The position numbers and the translations under genes are program-made. Positions 1 to 11,190 of a stretch of DNA of 64,000 nt are shown one piece after another (position 1 is the first letter of the stretch; every line of letters begins with the position of its first letter). The stretch covers positions 16,184,501 through 16,248,500 of the forward strand of contig NC_135247.1 of the NCBI RefSeq assembly GCF_947623445.1, in the 5' to 3' direction. The stretch is from Clavelina lepadiformis. Taxonomy: Eukaryota; Chordata; Ascidiacea; Aplousobranchia; Clavelinidae. The notes under the pieces are model-generated. The model had not been told where the DNA came from. It made no database searches and saw nothing but the letters and a program-made list of their open reading frames with translations.

Positions 1-44
1 GCCTGATTTTTGCGTGTTTTTAATTGAACTGTTTATGCGTTTAG

Positions 45-429
45 TGTGTCCACTGGATGGCGCCGTTTGCGATAACAGTCCGAGACAGCGGTCTTCAACC
101 TATGAAACAATTCCGCAGGGTGGCAGCAAGTGACGCACACAATATTCAAACTCACGCGAATAACATTGACACCTTGGTAAGTTAGCGGTAAACAATTCGG
201 CTGATTTTGAACTGCTTTTACTAAGTGTATGTTTTGCTTGTATGGTTCATCGTGGTTAAAGTTGGAATTGAATTTGTAGGATATTGCCATGGAAAATCGC
301 AGCCGTGTCCAGACACAGTTGGCTACCTGCCAATCCCCGACTGAAGTGGGAGGTTTCATGACACCTCCTAAGAGCGGTCAGAAACAGTCCATGGCCACGA
401 CGCCGCTACCGGGACTCTGCAGCACTTAA
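45..429 (+). CDS. Probable last two coding exons of an unrecognised gene (partial)
   Basis: I do not recognise this protein. Two exons fit together by phase: 45-176 (after a TTTAG acceptor, ending at a GTAAGT donor) and 280-429 (after a TTTGTAG acceptor, ending in TAA at 427-429). Together they read 93 residues with no stop. The C-terminal part is polar and contains GGFMTPPKSGQK and a TTPLPGLCST tail. The gene would begin left of the window. A rival frame in the first exon gives a short Ser/Arg-rich tail (SPRQRSSTYETIPQGG) that stops near 152; in that case the second exon would be untranslated. The splice-compatible frame is preferred because it stays open through both exons. No domain is visible. 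Confidence 0.4.
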
Positions 430-3197
430 AGACAATGGAATGCGCACAAGCATGGTCGTATTTGTAAACGGCAAATAGCACCACGCGTGAGCAGTTTGTT
501 TTTCTCCTTTTCGTCACTCGGTGCCGCTGCTGAGAGAAGGCACATCTACGAAGACGGCGGATCGAAAACACTTAGGCGTGTCTTAAAGTTTTTAGATACG
601 GCGTTACACGTTGCAATATAGGACAATTACTCTCTGTGACGCAATAATCCTACGATTATCTCCACTGTGATGTCATACACCGTGCTTGTTAGACAACATA
701 ATAATTAGCGCCGTGCACGATATTTTTCCAGTTTTTGTGTCCGTTTTGCCCATTTTATTCTATTACCTTTGCTATCTAGGGCTGGTGCCTTCATCTTTTT
801 GGTGCATGGGTGAAATATTTTAAAATCAAATCGAAAATGTTTTGTTATAAGTTTTTGGTGAGAAATTTTCTCGCAAGGTGCCAAACTCCGTTATAATCTA
901 GAGCTTTAGTGCCTGTATGTCAGCCTTCACAGAAATATTTTTGTCCGTTTTATGCTGTTTTCTATCACATCAATCATCGCAACGGATTGAAAGAGTTTTT
1001 GCTGCTACGTTTCTTTTTACGTTTCACAACAATCTTATAAATGTCTATCTTGCTGCTTTTGTTTTCCATTCTTCTTTGAACGTGTTTTAACTCTTTCACA
1101 ATCTATATGTTGACGTGTTTGTGCAGCAAAAGTTTTAACAACTGTTGCTGTCACTGGTTATTGTGCTAAACATGATATAGTGATGTTGATAAATTTATAA
1201 CTTCACATCAGTCCTAAGCAAGCGCTATGCAATTGAATTTTAGGTAAAACGCTTGCTTAATATCTCAAAAGATGGTTTTTAATTTCGAAATAACAGTTTT
1301 TTAACTTATTAGAGCTATCAAGTTTTGCACGCGTTTTCAAAGCAACCGATTTTAGCTATTGTGTAGTGTCGACATTAACACTATAAACTTTTTTTATTTT
1401 TAAATTTTTGCATTATCCATTAGTTGACGTTCTTACATAGTTGTAAGTTGCAGTTCTTGTTGGTTGAAACCGCTCGTTCGTAGCTTTCGTTACCGCTACA
1501 ATTTTTTCTTGTTTTTTGTCGCTGACTTCTGGTCTCGTGATTTTTTATTATGAACTGTGCCATGTGCCAGACAGTAAATTAAACACGTTGAAATGAACTT
1601 ATTTGTATTTGTATTTACTTTCCTGTCAACCTTTACGCATAAAATAATACAGACGTTAAATCAAGCCGCCAAAAGAGCTCTTTTTAAGACGCAATATATC
1701 AGATTATTGCAAGGATAAATTTTCGCTGCACATTCCAAGAATGCACCTATTTTTAATAACGTGGTTCTCGTTACTGAGATATTGTGCGAGATGCAATTTC
1801 GTGCCTTGGAACTAAAAGATAAATGCTGCCACTATTTTAGCGGAAAGAGTTGTGCGTTTGAAGCTAGATTTCACAGATTCCTTTTTAATCGAACTTAAAT
1901 GTTATAACATCGTAACGTAAACCTAACCTAAATTTACCTTCTAACTGCAATAAAATCTTAAAAAAGACTTTGCATACCCATTCTCCTTGCCTAACCGCCT
2001 ATTAATAACTGGCTGCGTGACCTGCATACGGTGAAATAGTCACTTCGAAAGATAAAACCATTTGTTAATGTGATTTTACCTGTAATGCGCAATCTGTGCT
2101 TTAAGTGAGCAGAAAATGTCAAAACAAGTTAATCTCAACCCAAAGAATGGTTGTTCACTTGTTAGCAAGTATTCCAGACAAAAAAGTTTTATTATTATGT
2201 AATCATTAATAAGTTATCGCTGTAAATACGTTGCAAAATTGCCGCCAAACTGACGAACGGGTTGATGATTAATACGTCACAATCTGATAACATATCCACA
2301 CGCTAGACGGTTGGCTTATGAATAAAAAAATGACTGTATAATGAATACCAACAGCCAACAAGGAGTTTAGGGAACTGAAGTTTAGCTCATCTTCATCTTT
2401 ACTGATCATTGCAAATCAGTCTTGGTCTTGGTAGAGCACTTCATTAAAGTTTTAGATAAAAATATTAAATGCTTCAGCTGCATGTTTGCGTCGGTATTTC
2501 TTTTGGTGCTTTGCTTCTTTTGTCCTTATATTTAACGCTTTTTTCTCAACGATTCATGAATAAGATAATGCTGTATTTGTTTATTCATACCAGCTTTGCT
2601 GAACAGATGCGGGAAATCGTAAGTGGTATATGAAATAAAATTTCTAACCTATTAGCAAACTTTAGTCTTGATTCAAAACGAACCTGTCTGAAAATACAAT
2701 AAACCCATTTTTTAAATCCGCTACTAAACACTGCTACGGAATATCCTCACTTTACATGTCAATTTCGAATACGGTCAGTGAGTAAAACAGGAGTTTAAAG
2801 TATAGGTATGTAGCCTATGTATCGGCTAAAAGCGATCATGTAAAATCATGTGAAATCTAAAAATGGTGTACTCCAGACAGGAATTAACGTGTTTGGCAAG
2901 TATCTAAAACTATAGCGTATAGAAGCGTGAAAAGAGGAATCGAAAAACAGTACTGATGATGTCATTCTTTGAAATAAGATGTCACGGTTTTGAATTTGAC
3001 GCATCCTTTTCATATTACCAAAAGCCTGTATGTGCTCAGCCAACCGGCGTAACGAGTGTTTTGGGTTTCGATAAACCACGGTTGAGGGTTTCTGTGCTTA
3101 CCGTTTGAAAAAGCGCTAAAATCCACAGACACCGGTTATTACGCCACTCATTGCATACATTTTTATCTTTTATCCAACCTTGTAATTTTTATTCTTC
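430..3197. other. Intergenic, no gene seen
   Basis: This is AT-rich sequence with only short open frames lacking splice or family support. No tRNA, transposon end or strong repeat was recognised. The left part may include the 3' untranslated region of the partial gene at 45-429. Confidence 0.5.
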
Positions 3198-4665
3198 TCA
3201 ACATTCGCAGTCTTTGACTGTGACGCCAACTTCTTGAGTTCTTATGTTTCCATTCAGGCTAACAGTACCTTTGAATTTGGGCCAGCTGGTTGATTTTTTA
3301 ACCTGCCCGTCACCAGCCAGAGCGGTCAAAGCTTTTGAATTGGATAATCTGTCGTCAGTAAGATTTTTCTGATTGCTCTAATAAACAAATCATCGAATTC
3401 ACAACTTTGTCGCTACGCAAATGTCCGATTAATCATGATCAGTTGAGCATCGATTAAATGTCAAACGAACTATGGGTATGTTTATCATACTTTTTCTAAG
3501 TTATCACTTATCACCATGCAAATCACCTTTTCTATGATGCCTTGTACAAGGGTTTGGAAAGCGGTTTCGACATTTGTTGCCTCCTTTGCGCTGACTTCAA
3601 AGAACGGCACCTTTAAATTTTTGGCAAACTAAAACAAAAAAGTTTTTTTTTTAAATTAAGTCAAATTTAATGAGAAAAGTAAAATACTCCTTTTGAAAGT
3701 CTATAGTAGGCCTATACTGACATTTCTTCCGATTTTGGCAGGGACCGCTTCGTTTAAATCAAGTTTATTTGCCACGAGGACGACAGCCACACCATTAGGG
3801 TCGCTGTGGCAATCCTGAAATTATATTTTATTCTATAAACTCCATCGCACACTGAAAAAGAGAAACCAAAACAATGGTCTGGTATATAGGGTCAAGTATA
3901 GACTATGAGATGTGTGATGGTGTGATTGTCATCATTTCTGAGTAAAGAAGCTCAAGGCTGGAAAGCATAAACATTACCTTAAAAGCACTTATCCAACCCT
4001 CCAAGCTTTCAAAGCTCTGTGGGTCATCAACAGCATAAACCATAATTACACCATCAGCATCCCGCATATACAATGGCGCCAATGAACGAAATTTTTCGCT
4101 GCCGGCAGTGTCCCTGCAACAGATAATGTCGAATTATTGATACACGATACTGAAGGCTTGACTAGAAGAACAAATTATGGCATGATAACTTAATACTTTA
4201 CTCCACTTCCTTAATTCTACAATTAGACCTTCCTCACCAAATTTCCAGCTTTGTGTAGTGCACGCCGTTTACCTTGGCCGATGCAACTCCAAACTCTAAA
4301 CCTTTTTATGAAGAATAGTTTGTGGTTGAATCAGTGTTTTGTTTATCTTGTTACGTTGATTAATAACATCTTTTCTTAACAACTGCATAATGTTGTTAAA
4401 AATTCTAGTGGTTGAAGTCAACATCTTTAGACTCACAAATGTATTAACGTATTGAATATTGAATGTAGGTGTGTAGGTTTAGTCTGTAACAACTGCACAA
4501 ATGATTTTATCACAAGCACAAAGATTTATCGCACTTACCAACTGTAGCTTGCGTTTGATCAAAATTGTTGTAAATTATTCGCTTTAAAAGCGCAGTTTTC
4601 CCTGCGCCTGAATCTCCTAGCACGATGATCTTTTTCCGCTCCGAAGCAACATCTGCAAGCGCCAT
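3198..4665 (-). CDS. Rab-family small GTPase, divergent, with Ser in place of the switch II Gln
   Basis: This is a membrane-traffic GTPase of the Rab family. Six exons join in frame (minus strand, 5' to 3'): 4665-4539, 4301-4238, 4113-3978, 3814-3722, 3628-3527 and 3377-3198. Motifs in order are the P-loop GDSGAGKT, switch I TVGLEFG, WDTAGSEKF in switch II, ANKLDL (guanine NKxD) and FFEVSAKE (SAK). The end is DCEC, a CXC double-geranylgeranylation signal like that of Rab3 proteins. The usual catalytic Gln of WDTAGQE is Ser, which in known small GTPases lowers GTP hydrolysis. The stretch from APLY onward resembles the Rab5/21/22 group, but I cannot assign a subfamily. The start is at MALADVASE; an in-frame Met at 4713 would add 16 residues. 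Exon 2 uses the acceptor before GTTTAG because it restores the canonical switch I. The last exon was found by phase and by its CXC end. Confidence 0.85.
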
Positions 4666-4713
4666 CGCGTTTAGCTTCAAAACAATCGTTTCCCTGACGC
4701 TTTCTCTCAGCAA

Positions 4714-5380
4714 ATGAGATTAAACGTGAATTACTGGCTGAGTAAATGATACGATTTCAAAAAAAGTCCCGAAACGGGATTTACGTTTAGGTATAAGGTT
4801 GAACGCAATATTGTCACGCCTGATTGCGCTTAATGGGGAACACGATGTATAGAAACTGTCTATTTGTGGAAACCTACTGAATATTCTCTGACATTGCTAC
4901 CGTAAGCAAAAAGTACTGCAACAGCTAATCTAGCGATATGAAACGTCTCACGGGACGAAATAAAGCGGGGATTCACCAATGGTAAATGTTTGTTTCTGCC
5001 CAGGACTTTAGGCATAAATAGTAAATAATGATATTTGTTAATAGAGTTAAACTGATTTGTTTAATTGGGACATAAACGTTTGTCCTCAGAGCAAGTAATC
5101 AAGGGAATTTTGTAATACAGGCGAAACAGCCGTTTGTCGTCAAAAAGTATCACGTGACCGACATCTTAATTCAAGCGTTTTTAGTATGCAAAAGGTTTAT
5201 TGAACAACTTCAATTTCCTTAAAAGTCGCTGAAGGTTTAGTGACCGACCTTTTTGATATCATTCGTTACATTGGTTGACACTTGAGAGTAGAGATTTTTT
5301 CAAAATGAATCCAAGGGTCGCTATACATTATACCTTTTATACCAGCTTCCCGAAGATATATCAATAACGTACTGTATAAT
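4714..5380. other. Upstream region of the Rab gene, no other gene seen
   Basis: This short intergenic stretch probably holds the Rab promoter and 5' untranslated region. No defined promoter element could be supported. It ends at the 8-bp target duplication TGTATAAT (5373-5380). Confidence 0.4.
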
Positions 5381-6045
5381 GGTTCCACGACATATGGCCG
5401 CGGGAAAATGACCGCGAACAAACTCACCGGGGTCAACTGAACGTGACGTAAATTGACCGCGAACAAACTGACTGTGATGTAAATTGACCGCGAACAAACT
5501 AACCGGGAACAGACTTACCGGAATGAAAATTGACCGGGAGGTAAATTGACCGTGGGAGTCCTGACGTACAGCTTCAATCTGACAATTTACTTAACTAAAG
5601 TGTCCATTGTTATTGCAATGAGTCCATTGTTACTACATGAGATAGGCTACAACGCATTGTTTCATAATCTCATCAAACAACTCGTCTAGACCGGGAAAAT
5701 GCATGTAACAATAGGAAATCTATGAATAAAGGTGAACAACCCGTAGGGTCACCCTACACCCTACAAGGGGCCAAAAAACTCTACGAGTGGCAACCTTGAC
5801 TGCAATACACATACTAAATTGGATAGTGACTAGATAGCGACTAGATAGTGAATTAGAATTTTGACCTTTTGACGGCCAATTTGTCGCCGGTTAATTTGAT
5901 CGCCGGCCAATTTATCGACGGTTAATTTCATCGCCGGCCAGTTTACGTCACGGTTAATTTGATCGCCGGCCAATTTGTTGCCGGTCAGTTGTCCACAACC
6001 AGTTGTCGCCGGCGAGTTTGTTCACGGCCATATGTCGTGATCCCC
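5381..6045. mobile_element. Non-autonomous DNA transposon with 8-bp TSDs and subterminal repeat arrays
   Basis: The element is flanked by identical TGTATAAT copies at 5373-5380 and 6046-6053. Its ends are inverted repeats: the left end starts GGTTCCACGACATATGG and the right end, read inward, starts GGGGATCACGACATATGG. Inside each end is an array of short degenerate repeats: GACCGCGAACAAACT-like units on the left (about 5398-5560) and CGCCGG-AATTTGAT-like units on the right (about 5870-6030), in inverted orientation to each other. No transposase frame is present. An 8-bp TSD with GG-starting ends fits Merlin, P or Zisupton-like superfamilies better than hAT (which usually starts CAG/TAG). The superfamily is left open. 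Confidence 0.8.
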
Positions 6046-6310
6046 TGTATAATAGCAAAAAGGTAACCAAATATAAATAGCTTTCAAAATACGCCAACAA
6101 ATCTTTATGACGTTATAATAGGACATATTCCGCGATTGTCTCTTTTCGCCAACATTTTCGAAGGAAGCTTCCAGAGCCTAAAATACCGCGAGGTGTGATT
6201 TTCAACCTGGGGGTCATTAGTCTTTTTTCTAGGGGTCGTGAGAGCTTTCGATGTACCATAGAAACTATTTCGGTAAAATTTATTTATAAATATTTTATAT
6301 TTCATGAGAA

Positions 6311-6334
6311 AACCATTTATAATTATAAATGGTT
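6311..6334. repeat. 24-bp perfect palindrome
   Basis: AACCATTTATAA followed by its exact reverse complement, with no spacer, inside the left arm of the hAT element. It could form a cruciform or hairpin. Function unknown. Confidence 0.9.
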
Positions 6335-7050
6335 TGTGTAAATGTAACCAAGATTTTCCTTGGCCAGGAAACCTCCCGCTTTTACGGCTAGTCGATTAAC
6401 CGGTTTCTGCTCTCCTATCTTTTATGAGCATTCCTTTAATAAAAACAAATGTCTTTCTTGTATTAAAACCAAATATAAACTCAATCAACTCTTCTCCAAC
6501 AAACCACAGCGTAATCAATTTATTATCATTAGGGTGTGAGATTGGAAATTGCGGGCAGCATAACATACCTCGGGGGGAGTTGTGGGTAAAGGGGTAAACC
6601 GTGTACGTGTGTAGAAAACTTACTAACAATAAAAGGAGTCTCAAGTGACATATCGATAAATTACTAATACTATACAAAAACGCAGTCACACATTATGGCC
6701 ACAACAATACGGGTGAAATACATCTTAATATAAATCTAAAAACACATCGTGGAATATACATCTAACTATACAACTAAAAACGTATCAATGTGCAGTGCTA
6801 CATTAATACGCCTGTCAGCATGGATAATATACAAACAATTACCAAACGTGAAATTTGGTGACATAAATGGTATAAATGGTTGGTCCTGTTACAAGAGGAA
6901 ACATCATAGCTTACTTTTTCAATGTGATTATGACCGTTAGAACTGTTTTATGCAGGAATCCTGTTCTTGATATTCCTGAGGTTAGGGTTATATTAGGCTC
7001 TAAATATACAGTGCAGGCTAAATTTTCACAAAGAGAGGTTAAACGTCACT

Positions 7051-8820
7051 ATGGCAAAAAAGCGAAGTTATTCAGAATCATTTCTCAAATATGAATTTGT
7101 CAGTATCATCTCTGATGGCTCTGAAAAGGCTCAGTGTGTGCTGTGCATGAAAGTTTTTTCAGCTGAACCCATGAAACCATCAAAACTGGGCATTTAGAAA
7201 CGAAACACACTGACTGCAAAGACAAAGACTTAGCCTATCATTTTTTAGCGAAAGACAAATTGTGTGAAGCGATATAGTATGGATACCTCCGGAGTTTTTA
7301 AGCAACGAAGTCGAGCTGCTGTTGAAGCAATGTTTCAAGCATCATTGCGAATTGCTAAAGCTAAGAAACCACATACAATTGCTGAAGAGTTGATGCTGCC
7401 ATGTGCGAAAGACATTAATCGCATATTAATTGGAAAGGAAGCAGAGAGTAAGTTGAACATACTATCACTCTCGGATAATACAGTGCAACGTAAGATTTCA
7501 CAAATGTTTGAGGACATCAAGAATCAAGTCATTCATCAAATAATCTCAGCTGGCTCGTTTGTTCTACAGCTGGACGAATCCACCGATGTTTCATCCTGTG
7601 CACAACTTATTGCATTCGTAAGTTACATTCACAATGGCGCATAAAAATTAGTTTCTCTACGTTTTAAATTTACGATCGATTTTTCAGACTATGGATAGTT
7701 TTTTTAGGGAAATTAATATTACAGTAAATGGGAACTGTTGTTCGGACTTTGTAAAGATGGTGGTCCGGAAATATTAGCCATAGCTCAGGGTTTCATGCAC
7801 ATGTTTAGAAAGTATCTACAGACTGTACGTTCATGCATTGTATGATACAGCGTGAGGCCCTGGCTTCAAAGACATTGGGACCAGAGTTGACGAAGGTGCT
7901 TAAACAAGTAATACAACTAATTAACTCAGTGGAATCCAGTGCACTCAAAACTCCCTTGTACCGATGCGTTTGTGAGCAGATAGATCACTATAATCTCCTC
8001 CACCACACGGAGGTGTGGTAACGGTGGTAACAAAGGCAACGTGTTTAAGCACTTCTTTGTTTTGTGGTTCGAGTTGATATATATATTTTTACGCAGCAAA
8101 AGAAAAAAGAGCTGGTCAAATTTTTGCAAAAAGATGTGGTATCACTGGCCTACCTTGTTGACATTTTTGGCAGACTAAACGAGTTAAACCTTTCCTTGCA
8201 AGGACAAGACAAAACAATCATCAATTTTATCGACGCACTGCCAGCATTTCAGGCGAAACTTAAACTCTGGGAAAGAAAGATGACACTGGGCCGAACTGGA
8301 ATTTCCACTCTGAATGAATTCCTTGAAGACAACGAGGATATGCGTCTTAATGACGATGTCAAATCGAAAATAATCAACAACCTTCAATATCTTCGCTGCG
8401 AGTTTGCTAAATATTTCCCCCGACACAACAAGAGATTATTTGGCATTTGTTAGAAATCCGTACCTGGTCTCAGACACAGACCTTGTTAACATGTTCAATG
8501 GAGATGATTCTTCCCAAGAGGAGTTTATAGCCCTAAAAAGTGACTCAACTGCGAAGGATGCCTTCAAAGAGAAGACTTTGCCTGCATATTGGTCAGCCAT
8601 GTTATCTTCATATCCCAGAGTTGCAAGCACAGCCATTCGACTTTTGATGGATTTTCCGTCTACCTGGCTATATGACACAGGCTTCTCAGCATTGCCGGGA
8701 ACAAAGAACAAGGCCGGGAATAAACTAATAGTAGAGCTAGATCTAAGATTTGCTCTGGCAACAACAGAGCCACGCATAGACAAGCCTGTTACCAAAATGC
8801 AACACCAGCCATCTCACTAA
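7051..8820 (+). pseudogene. hAT transposase remnant (BED zinc finger to C-terminal dimerisation region)
   Basis: The remnant starts at an ATG (7051) giving MAKKRSYSESFLKYEF and a CxxC knuckle QCVLC, as in ZBED/SCAND3-like transposases. It is then broken by a frame loss after KPSKL and by stops around 7195-7300. A second open block (7264-7644) contains LQLDESTD, the region of the first catalytic Asp of the hAT RNase H fold. Later blocks (8064-8453 and 8404-8820, in different frames) end in the conserved C-terminal region PSTWLYDTGFSALPG...LDLRFAL. At least three breaks make it inactive. This is a plain DNA transposon gene, not a host gene. Confidence 0.75.
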
Positions 8821-9012
8821 TGCTGCTGTCCATTTATATAAATTTAATACATGAGCCTTTGTTCAACAACAACAGCATTTAGTCATTTTTATTTTGCTAT
8901 TGTGAATGCACAACAGCATTACATATGTTTAGCTGGAAATTTTGGAAGGAGGTCATTTGATTATATTGGGTTGCAAAATGGGTCGCTGTATGAACAAGGT
9001 TGAAAACCACTG

Positions 9013-9424
9013 GTGTGTTTTGTAATTTTTTTGTCAATATTATGTATAGTAATTATTTCTATACCCTTACATAAATGCCATCACTACTTTGGAACTTTCG
9101 CATTCGATAAGATGTGTTTGCCTTTATAACTTTTACTACACATATTTTTTTCAAAGAAAATCACATTTATAAAAATGTATTTAAAAAAGCAGTGTTGACC
9201 GAAGCAACAGGATACCGTAAAGTTTACATAATTCCACTAATTAGTTGATGCATGGCTTAAATAACAAATAAGAGAAAGCGCTGTCATTGTACAGCACTAG
9301 AGAGCAAGTAGGCCTGGAAGGATACGATCTACAATCTACTGTAGTGGTTATAGGCTCGCCATACACGTGATAATATCCAAAGAGAAGCGGCCGACGCACA
9401 TCTCGTTAGTTTCTACCATTGGAC
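9013..9424. repeat. Tandem unit A (partial copy of the hAT right flank)
   Basis: The sequence from ACTGGTGTGTTTTG to GGACGAG is repeated nearly unchanged at 9428-9860 and 11184-11617. Unit A stops abruptly at the GGACGAG/TTTAAAACC junction (about 9424), where a new hAT terminus begins. This indicates unequal recombination between neighbouring units. Confidence 0.85.
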
Positions 9425-10130
9425 GAGTTTAAAACCACTGGTGTGTTTTGTAATTTTTTTGTCAATATTATGTAACTTATAGTAATTATTTCTATACCCT
9501 TACATAAATGCCATCGCTACTTTGGAACCTTGGCATTCGATAAGATGTGTTTGCCTTTATAACTTTTACTACATATATTTTTTTCAAAGAAAATCACATT
9601 TATAAAAATGTATTTAAAAAAGCAGTGTTGACCGAAGCAACAGGATACCGTAAAGTTTACATAATTCCACTAATTAGTTGATGCATGGCTTAAATAACAA
9701 ATAAGAGAAAGCGCTGTCATTGTACAGCACTAGAGAGCATGTATGCATGGAAGGATACGATCTACATTCTACTGTAGTGGTTAGGCTCGCCATACACTTG
9801 ATAATATCCAAAGAGCAGAAGCGGCCGACGCACATCTCGTTAGTTTCTATCATTGGACGAGTACATACACTAATAAGCTGCATATACGCTGACGACAGAG
9901 ACGACGACGACGTAGACGCTGTATGCATTAGTGTTTTGTTTCATAAAAAAATAAGTGAACCGCAAAATTGTTTCAGAGCTTTAAAATATGTTTGTCGGTT
10001 TCCTTAAAATATTTTGCTCGAAGAAGAAGAGTTTAATTGAACTCAAGGAGCAACCGTATACTTCGCAGGTATGTTCAGAATAAAATATTAAATGAAATAT
10101 TTCGCGATGTGAATATATATTTTGGGTATT

Positions 10131-10178
10131 GACATCGGAAATATAAACGCAACACAAAGTGTTTATATTTTCGATGTC
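10131..10178. repeat. Hairpin: about 18-bp stem, present in units B and C
   Basis: GACATCGGAAATATAAAC pairs with GTTTATATTTTCGATGTC across a short loop, with one mismatch. The same hairpin lies at 11887-11934 in the other unit. It could be a foldback element or an RNA structure; no function is assigned. Confidence 0.8.
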
Positions 10179-10569
10179 TATGTTTTATGATGTTACAAAA
10201 TATTATTTGTAAACGGTTCTTAGTGCCATCAGAATATTTTTACCTACCAAATTTCTTGCAAAACTTATGCAAATATTTTAATGAAAATTTTGTTGGATGT
10301 AAGAAATATGTTAGGATATGGAAAACATTTAAAAAAAAAACAAAAATTTCTTTTGAGTGATGAAACCATTTTGTTGTTTTGTAAATAAAAATAGATGAAC
10401 TGGAAAATTATTTTGAAGGTTTAAAACATGTTTGTGGGTTTCCTTTGCAGCATAGTGAGTTTGAGGAGATACCGTAAAATGCAATACTGTAAGACGTCTT
10501 TTGTATCGAGCTTTGAGAAAAAAATTTAACTTCAGTACTGTCTTTGTCTAAAAAGTATAAAAGGAAATG

Positions 10570-10651
10570 CGTTGTCGGCAGGATTCGAACCTGCGCGGGC
10601 AGAGCCCAACAGATTTCTAGTCTGTCGCCTTAACCACTCGGCCACGACAAC
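10570..10651 (-). tRNA. tRNA-Ser(AGA), copy 1
   Basis: 82 nt. The acceptor stem GTTGTCG pairs with CGACAAC, and the discriminator is G as in serine tRNAs. The A-box region is GTGGCCGAGTGG, the B box GGTTCGAATCC, and a long variable arm is present. The anticodon loop CTAGAAA places AGA at positions 34-36, reading UCU. The anticodon stem is ACAGA/TCTGT. A TTTT pol III terminator follows within about 12 nt on the minus strand (10559-10562). No intron. Confidence 0.95.
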
Positions 10652-10687
10652 TGACGATCAGTGAATTGGAAGAATTGCAACAAGTCG

Positions 10688-11190
10688 AATTTCCACTCTG
10701 AATGAATTCCTTGAAGACAACGAGGATATGCGTCTTAATGACGATGTCAAATCGAAGATAATCAACAACCTTCAATATCTTCGCTGCGAGTTTGCTAAAT
10801 ATTTCCCCCGACACAACAAGAGATTATTTGGCATTTGTTAGAAATCCGTACCTGGTCTCAGACACAGACCTTGTTAACATGTTCAATGGAGATGATTCAA
10901 TGGAATAAACTAATAGTAGAGCCAGATCTAAGATTTGCTCTGGCAACAACAGAGCCACGCATAGACAAGCCTATTACCAAAATGCAACACCAGCCATCTC
11001 ACTAATGCTGCTGTCAATGTGTATAAATTTAATACATGAGTTTTGTTCAACAACAACAGCATTTAGTCATTTTTATTTTGCTATTGTGAATGCACAACAT
11101 CATTACATATGTTTAGTTGGAAAGTTTGGAAGGAGGTCATTTGATTATATTGGGTTGCAAAATGGGTCGCTCTAGGAACAAGGTTTAAAA
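10688..11190 (+). repeat. Second copy of the hAT 3' third, with an internal deletion
   Basis: This matches 8299-9012 (GAATTTCCACTCTGAATG onward, including the transposase C-terminus and the right terminus). About 210 bp are missing between GGAGATGATTC (8508) and AATAAACTAATAG (8721). It marks the left part of the second duplicated unit and shows that the transposon end travelled with the flanking tRNA segment. Confidence 0.85.

Larger units (their letters stand above)
6191..9013 (+). mobile_element. Decayed hAT transposon with ZBED/SCAND3-type transposase
   Basis: The right end reads GGTTGAAAACCACTG, and the left end near 6191 has the matching TTTTCAACCTGGGGG. These are typical hAT ends. The terminal three bases on the left have diverged, and no matching 8-bp target duplication remains. 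The interior holds transposase remnants (7051-8820). A 24-bp perfect palindrome lies at 6311-6334. The flank right of the element was later duplicated together with the element's 3' third (see 10688-11190), so insertion predates the tandem duplication. Confidence 0.7.
9425..10675. repeat. Tandem unit B, carrying tRNA-Ser copy 1
   Basis: Unit B is a full copy: remnant hAT terminus, about 750 bp almost identical to unit C (constant offset of 1756 bp up to about 10210), then a more diverged part containing the tRNA gene (offset 1744). Homology with unit C ends about 25 bp beyond the tRNA 5' end. The 95-codon open frame at 9720-10007 also occurs in unit C, but it is explained by the duplication and is not called a gene. 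Confidence 0.85.

Noticed and set aside
3485-3526. Read-through end of Rab exon 5 (VICMVISDNLEKV then stop)
   Set aside because: A GTGATT donor at 3526 joins in phase to the exon at 3377-3198, which ends in a CXC prenylation motif, the expected Rab terminus.
9720-10007. 95-codon + strand frame repeated at 11476-11763, and the overlapping minus-strand frames
   Set aside because: Its conservation is explained by recent DNA duplication. The two copies differ only as the non-coding flanks do, there is no splice or family support, and both strands are equally open.
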